Shown here piece by piece: positions 6,199 through 9,340 of a DNA stretch of 9,340 nt. The position numbers were made by a program, and so were the translations under genes. This DNA comes from Solobacterium sp. Its GTDB lineage: Bacteria > Bacillota_I > Bacilli_A > Erysipelotrichales > Erysipelotrichaceae. The stretch's first letter is position 1. Every line of letters starts with the position of its first letter. Under the pieces are notes generated by a model, which was given only the letters and a program-made list of their open reading frames with translations, searched no databases and was not told the DNA's origin. The DNA lies in assembly GCA_016284975.1 (NCBI GenBank), contig JAEEPV010000102.1:1-9340 (forward strand). The letters run 5' to 3'.

Positions 6199-7207
6199 GA
6201 AACAGCTGGAAAAACTCGGGAATCATGCGGATCTCATCTGTCTCGAAGAACTCTATCGGGATAAAGAGTCCGTCATGGAAGAAACAAAACGGTCTTTTCA
6301 TAATGACTTCCGCCTCGCAAAGCTCAGCTACCGCATTCCCACAAGAAACAAATCAGCGCTTGATCCGGAAGCCGCGGAGAAGTTCCGGCAGGAGCTTACC
6401 TTCAAAAAATATGATTTGATTATTTCTTTTTCCGGATTCTGGACGGAATTCCTGAACCAGCTTCAGAAAGAATGTTCTCATTATGCAGACCGCATCGCTT
6501 TGATTCACATGGATGCAGGTCTTTCTCTTTCCTGGAAAGGATCAGATCGTTCGAAGATGAAGGAATACTGGCTGTATCGGCTGGAGGATCATACCGTGTT
6601 CTGCACGCTCGAGAAAGCAAAACCATTATCCAAAAAAAGCCGGCGAATTCTTGTACATGGAGGCGGCTGGGGAATCGGTGAATACCAAAGTAAAATCACC
6701 CGCCTGAATGAGCTTGGTTTTCCACTCGATATTATTGTCTATTATCCGGAAGAAGCAGATCCTTCCGATACGCAAAACGATTATTATTTACTGAATCCTG
6801 TCTGGAAAAATGACAGTGACAAAACAGAGTATCCGCAGCTATTGAAATATCAGTCCGGAAACTGGACGACGTTTGCAGACAATCATCAGATTAATCCGGT
6901 CAGGAGTCTTATTGAAAACGATATAGCAATTCTTTCCAAACCCGGAGGAGGAACCCTGTCCGATTCACTGATTACCAGTACTCCGCTAATCCTTTCGGAA
7001 GAACTGGCTTCCTATGAAAAAGAAAACGGAATAATGTGGGAACAATGCGGATTCGGAATTTGGTTTGAAGAATTTCTCACTTTACCGGAAAAGGAACAAG
7101 CGCTTCAAAAAATGCAGCAGCGTCTTTATCTAACAGCTGCAGATCTTCCGGTTATAACGGACCTTCTGTATTCATCGGTTTGCGAAAGGAGTGATTACCA
7201 TGAGTAA
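6131..7207 (+). CDS. GT-B-type glycosyltransferase-like protein
   Basis: 358 residues from the ATG at 6131. That start is chosen because AGGGAG (6122-6127) precedes it, though by only 3 nt, and because MRSFLILGSS begins a typical first Rossmann strand; in-frame ATGs at 6101 and 6113 lack a better site. N-terminal strand-loop: ILGSSIALGIYVPALSVKKQL (5-25). The C-terminal domain starts with ILVHGGGWGIG (173-183). It contains IAILSKPGGGTLSDSLITSTP (265-285), the donor-binding glycine-rich and helix-capping region seen in MurG/MGDG-synthase/UDP-glycosyltransferase relatives, followed by EKENG (296-300), where such enzymes place residues near the nucleotide. Transfer of a nucleotide-activated sugar is therefore likely; donor and acceptor are unknown. 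It overlaps the ATP-grasp gene by 68 bp and the radical SAM gene by 8 bp, so the genes are probably translationally coupled. Confidence 0.75.
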   Translation: MRSFLILGSSIALGIYVPALSVKKQLEKLGNHADLICLEELYRDKESVMEETKRSFHNDFRLAKLSYRIPTRNKSALDPEAAEKFRQELTFKKYDLIISFSGFWTEFLNQLQKECSHYADRIALIHMDAGLSLSWKGSDRSKMKEYWLYRLEDHTVFCTLEKAKPLSKKSRRILVHGGGWGIGEYQSKITRLNELGFPLDIIVYYPEEADPSDTQNDYYLLNPVWKNDSDKTEYPQLLKYQSGNWTTFADNHQINPVRSLIENDIAILSKPGGGTLSDSLITSTPLILSEELASYEKENGIMWEQCGFGIWFEEFLTLPEKEQALQKMQQRLYLTAADLPVITDLLYSSVCERSDYHE

Positions 7208-8345
7208 ACAGCCCGACAGCACAAAACAACTGAGCAGAGAAGAGTTCAACCGCATCCGGGAATCTATGAAATACAGGAAGAAGGCGGAACAGCCTTCCGC
7301 TGGCGGATATATTCCAATCGATATGGGACTGTTTCTGACTTCCCGCTGTAACCTTCGCTGTCTTCACTGTTTTGAGTGGAACAAAGACGGGTTCATGACG
7401 ACTGCTGACCCTTCGTGCAGAGAAAAAGAAATTCCGCTTCAAAAGATCGTTGAATGTCTGGAGTATACCGAACCCGCGAAAACCCGACTGTATCTCTGGG
7501 GCGGAGAACCCCTGCTGTATTCGCAGTTTCATGAACTCTGTATGCTTCTCAAAAAACATCAGCGATGGACGACTGTCTGTACCAATGGTCTTCTTATAGA
7601 CAGACATCTTGAAGATCTTTTTGGGATCGGAGATCAAACGGTCCTGCTTATAAGTCTTGACGGATTTCAGGAATACAATGACAAAATCCGTGGGAAAGGA
7701 ACCTTCGACAAAGTCATCTCCAATATCCATCTGTTTCAGAAAGAAAAGTATCCGGGAGAGATATCCGTGTGCACCGTCATCAGTGACGCGATGATCGGAC
7801 ATCTTTATGATTTCTGTGAGTACATGGAAACACTTGATATCAATACCCTGTATCTCAGTTTCCCGTGGTATATCAATGAAGAAACTGCCTCGCTGATGGA
7901 CCAGCAGTTTCAGAACCGATTCGGGGATATACTTGCGTGCGGCACCGACGCCAGCTGGCATCACTTCACCTGGCATATTTCAGAAGAGCTGATTGACCCT
8001 CTTCGTTCGGAGATGAAACGGATCAGCGAAAAACGATGGAATATCCGGATTCGCTTCCAGCCGGCTCTTGAACCGGAAGAAATCGATGATTTTATTCTCG
8101 GAGGAAGAAAGACTGCACAGGAGAGGCAAAAATGCCTTGCCGTTTTTAACCGGATCGACATACTGGAAAACGGTGAGGTATCTGCGTGCAAACTGTTTCG
8201 TGAATTCACGGTCGGAAATATTCATGAAAAGACCATACAGGAACTTTGGGAAGGAGAGAAGATGGCAGAAATTCGATCAAGGATGAGCTGCGGACTTCTT
8301 CCGGTTTGTTCAAAGTGTGTACTTCTATATCTCAACGGAGAGTAA
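7200..8345 (+). CDS. Radical SAM protein with shortened SPASM/twitch-like C-terminus
   Basis: 381 residues. The ATG at 7200 is chosen because AAAGGAG (7185-7191) sits 8 nt upstream; an in-frame GTG at 7191 lies inside that site. The radical SAM cluster motif is TSRCNLRCLHCFEW (Cys50-x3-Cys54-x2-Cys57), followed by LWGGEPLL (SAM-binding GGEP, 101-104), TNGLLID and ISLDGF. The C-terminal region has Cys312, a GEVSAC turn (Cys330), GNIHEKTIQELWEG typical of SPASM proteins, then Cys364-x5-Cys370-x2-Cys373, ending eight residues later. Five cysteines suit one auxiliary 4Fe-4S cluster rather than the two of full SPASM enzymes. The family generates a 5'-deoxyadenosyl radical for oxidation or bond formation on peptides, sugars or carrier-bound substrates. 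No precursor peptide is seen nearby, so a small-molecule or carrier-bound substrate is likelier here. It overlaps the upstream gene by 8 bp, and the TE-carrier gene begins 3 nt after its stop. Confidence 0.9.
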   Translation: MSKQPDSTKQLSREEFNRIRESMKYRKKAEQPSAGGYIPIDMGLFLTSRCNLRCLHCFEWNKDGFMTTADPSCREKEIPLQKIVECLEYTEPAKTRLYLWGGEPLLYSQFHELCMLLKKHQRWTTVCTNGLLIDRHLEDLFGIGDQTVLLISLDGFQEYNDKIRGKGTFDKVISNIHLFQKEKYPGEISVCTVISDAMIGHLYDFCEYMETLDINTLYLSFPWYINEETASLMDQQFQNRFGDILACGTDASWHHFTWHISEELIDPLRSEMKRISEKRWNIRIRFQPALEPEEIDDFILGGRKTAQERQKCLAVFNRIDILENGEVSACKLFREFTVGNIHEKTIQELWEGEKMAEIRSRMSCGLLPVCSKCVLLYLNGE

Positions 8346-8348
8346 ATC

Positions 8349-9317
8349 ATGACAATACTGTTTGGATTTCCGGGTGCGGGTGCCGGAGTACATGTTTTCC
8401 GGATCTGGAAAGAAAAGCTCGGTAATGCGATCGATTTTCAGGAGATCGCATACAACAAAACATATGGATCTTCCTATCTTGAAAACATAAAGGACGCAGC
8501 TGAACGATCGGCAACACTGGTTCTTTCATATAACTCAAATGAAGATGAAATCTATTTTTTTGGCCATTGCATGGGAGCCATTGTTGCTTATGAGACCGCA
8601 AAGCTTCTTGCGACAAGGAATGGTATTTTCATCCGGGGGTTGTTTATTTCCGCGTTTACCAGTCCGGACTGCCCGATCGAGGATGGTATTTCTCACCTGG
8701 ATGACCTTTCTTTCGCAAAAGAGATTCAGAGCCATGGTACATTTCCCGAGGAGTTCTTTATAAACCCGTCGATACTAAAGCTCTTTCTCCCCCGGATCAA
8801 AGCAGACTACAAAATGATTGAATCCTACTGCGATAAAGACCACTATGCACTAAACTGCCCTATTGCCGGTTTTTTCGGTCAGGATGATGGTTCGGTTCCT
8901 CCGGAAAGCATTCGCGGCTGGGCCGGGTACACTACTTGTGAATTTCTGAAATTTTACTTTCCAGGAGATCACTATTTTTACTATGATCATCAGGAAGAAA
9001 TCATTGAACGAATTCTGGCACTGATCGATGATTTCCGCCGGGAAGAAACCGGTCAAGCGGAAAGGAGTACTGCTATGGAAGATCTTATTATTAAATTGCT
9101 TGCAGAGACAATTGAAAAGGAAGACGCTGCCGCATCATGGAACAGCGAAACGGATATTATCAATGAAATTGGTGTAGACTCGCTCCAACTGGTTCGCTTC
9201 CTTCTGAAACTGGAAGAACAGCTGGATATCACATTCGATTACGATCAGCTGACTTTTGATGATCTGGCAACAATCGGAACGCTGGCAAAGTTTCTCTCAA
9301 AAATGACGCAGAAATAA
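8349..9317 (+). CDS. Type II thioesterase-like hydrolase fused to an acyl/peptidyl carrier protein
   Basis: 322 residues, start backed by CGGAGAG just upstream. Residues 1-230 are an alpha/beta hydrolase of the GrsT-like type II thioesterase family. It opens FGFPGAGAG, has a nucleophile elbow FGHCMGA with Cys74 where most relatives have Ser, an acid loop GQDDGSVPP (Asp179/Asp180), and His208 in PGDHYF. After a short polar linker (about 231-242) comes a carrier domain (243-322) with the phosphopantetheine attachment Ser278 in IGVDSLQ. Type II thioesterases normally work in trans, releasing or editing acyl groups on carrier thiols. Fusion to a carrier suggests the enzyme acts on its own tethered product, or that two adjacent genes merged by loss of a stop. 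The linker DNA holds a strong internal ribosome binding site and ATG. This is the last complete gene in the window. Confidence 0.9.
   Translation: MTILFGFPGAGAGVHVFRIWKEKLGNAIDFQEIAYNKTYGSSYLENIKDAAERSATLVLSYNSNEDEIYFFGHCMGAIVAYETAKLLATRNGIFIRGLFISAFTSPDCPIEDGISHLDDLSFAKEIQSHGTFPEEFFINPSILKLFLPRIKADYKMIESYCDKDHYALNCPIAGFFGQDDGSVPPESIRGWAGYTTCEFLKFYFPGDHYFYYDHQEEIIERILALIDDFRREETGQAERSTAMEDLIIKLLAETIEKEDAAASWNSETDIINEIGVDSLQLVRFLLKLEEQLDITFDYDQLTFDDLATIGTLAKFLSKMTQK
9063..9067 (+). promoter_or_regulatory. Internal ribosome binding site in the thioesterase-carrier linker
   Basis: AGGAG (within AAAGGAG, 9061-9067) lies 7 nt before an in-frame ATG at 9075, at the exact border between the hydrolase and carrier domains. 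It is as good as the sites of the bona fide starts in this window. Confidence 0.6.
9075..9317 (+). CDS. Possible independently translated carrier protein (internal in-frame start)
   Basis: Initiation at 9075 would give an 80-residue protein starting MEDLIIKLLAETIEKE, which is the normal size and starting point of a free-standing acyl carrier protein. It contains the whole four-helix domain with the phosphopantetheine Ser36 in GVDSLQ. It shares its frame and stop with the thioesterase fusion, so both forms could be made from one message. That the product is made is inferred from the ribosome binding site alone. Confidence 0.45.
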   Translation: MEDLIIKLLAETIEKEDAAASWNSETDIINEIGVDSLQLVRFLLKLEEQLDITFDYDQLTFDDLATIGTLAKFLSKMTQK

Positions 9318-9340
9318 AACGAAATGAAGTAAAGAAGAAG

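Noticed and set aside
7152..7976. Long reverse-strand open frame (274 codons) opposite the radical SAM gene
   Set aside because: Antisense shadow of an unmistakable radical SAM coding sequence; no independent support.
9318..9340. Start of another gene at the right edge
   Set aside because: The last 23 bases contain only ATG-AAG-TAA and a purine-rich stretch that could be a ribosome binding site; too little remains to call a gene.
1..9340. CRISPR array, tRNA/rRNA, insertion sequence ends or attachment sites
   Set aside because: No regularly spaced repeats, no tRNA-like cloverleaf or rRNA motif, and no terminal inverted repeats with target duplications were seen.

Overview
The window looks like a chromosomal segment from an anaerobic, low-to-mid-GC Bacillota (Firmicutes) bacterium, possibly gut-associated. 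The basis is strong AAAGGAG-type ribosome binding sites, mostly ATG starts, YesN/AraC-type regulation and a hybrid histidine kinase with the FLSSMSHEIRTPMN signature common in gut Firmicutes. The taxonomic call is inference only. All well-supported genes are on the + strand, in two transcription units separated by a strong hairpin terminator.

Left part (1-4520). The window opens inside the last ~110 codons of an AraC/YesN-type DNA-binding protein. After a 401-bp gap with a candidate terminator and a candidate promoter comes a hybrid sensor histidine kinase whose frame is broken. The membrane sensor/HAMP/PAS-like half (737-2065) and the HisKA/HATPase/receiver half (2032-3231) lie in different frames with a 34-bp overlap, although together they read as one ordinary ~840-residue protein. 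The kinase is directly followed by a dimethylarginine dimethylaminohydrolase-like (DDAH) enzyme with all expected active-site motifs, and then by a GNAT acetyltransferase. A perfect 8-bp-arm hairpin with T-tracts on both sides ends this unit.

Middle gap (4484-4887). This holds the terminator, a decayed-looking reverse-strand coding remnant with a Cys-x2-Cys-x2-Cys motif, a candidate promoter, and a leader hairpin followed by five T residues just before the next gene.

Right part (4888-9317, probably continuing beyond the window). This is a tight, partly overlapping four-gene cassette: an ATP-grasp ligase, a GT-B-type glycosyltransferase-like protein, a radical SAM enzyme with a shortened SPASM-like C-terminus, and a type II thioesterase-like hydrolase fused to a carrier protein. 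The set looks like a small specialised-metabolite pathway in which an ATP-grasp enzyme might load an acid onto the carrier, the radical SAM enzyme might modify a tethered or free intermediate, the glycosyltransferase might add a sugar, and the thioesterase might release the product. No adenylation, ketosynthase or condensation domain and no obvious precursor peptide is seen. The thioesterase has Cys in place of the usual Ser in its nucleophile elbow. An internal Shine-Dalgarno and in-frame ATG inside the fusion could also produce a free 80-residue carrier protein.
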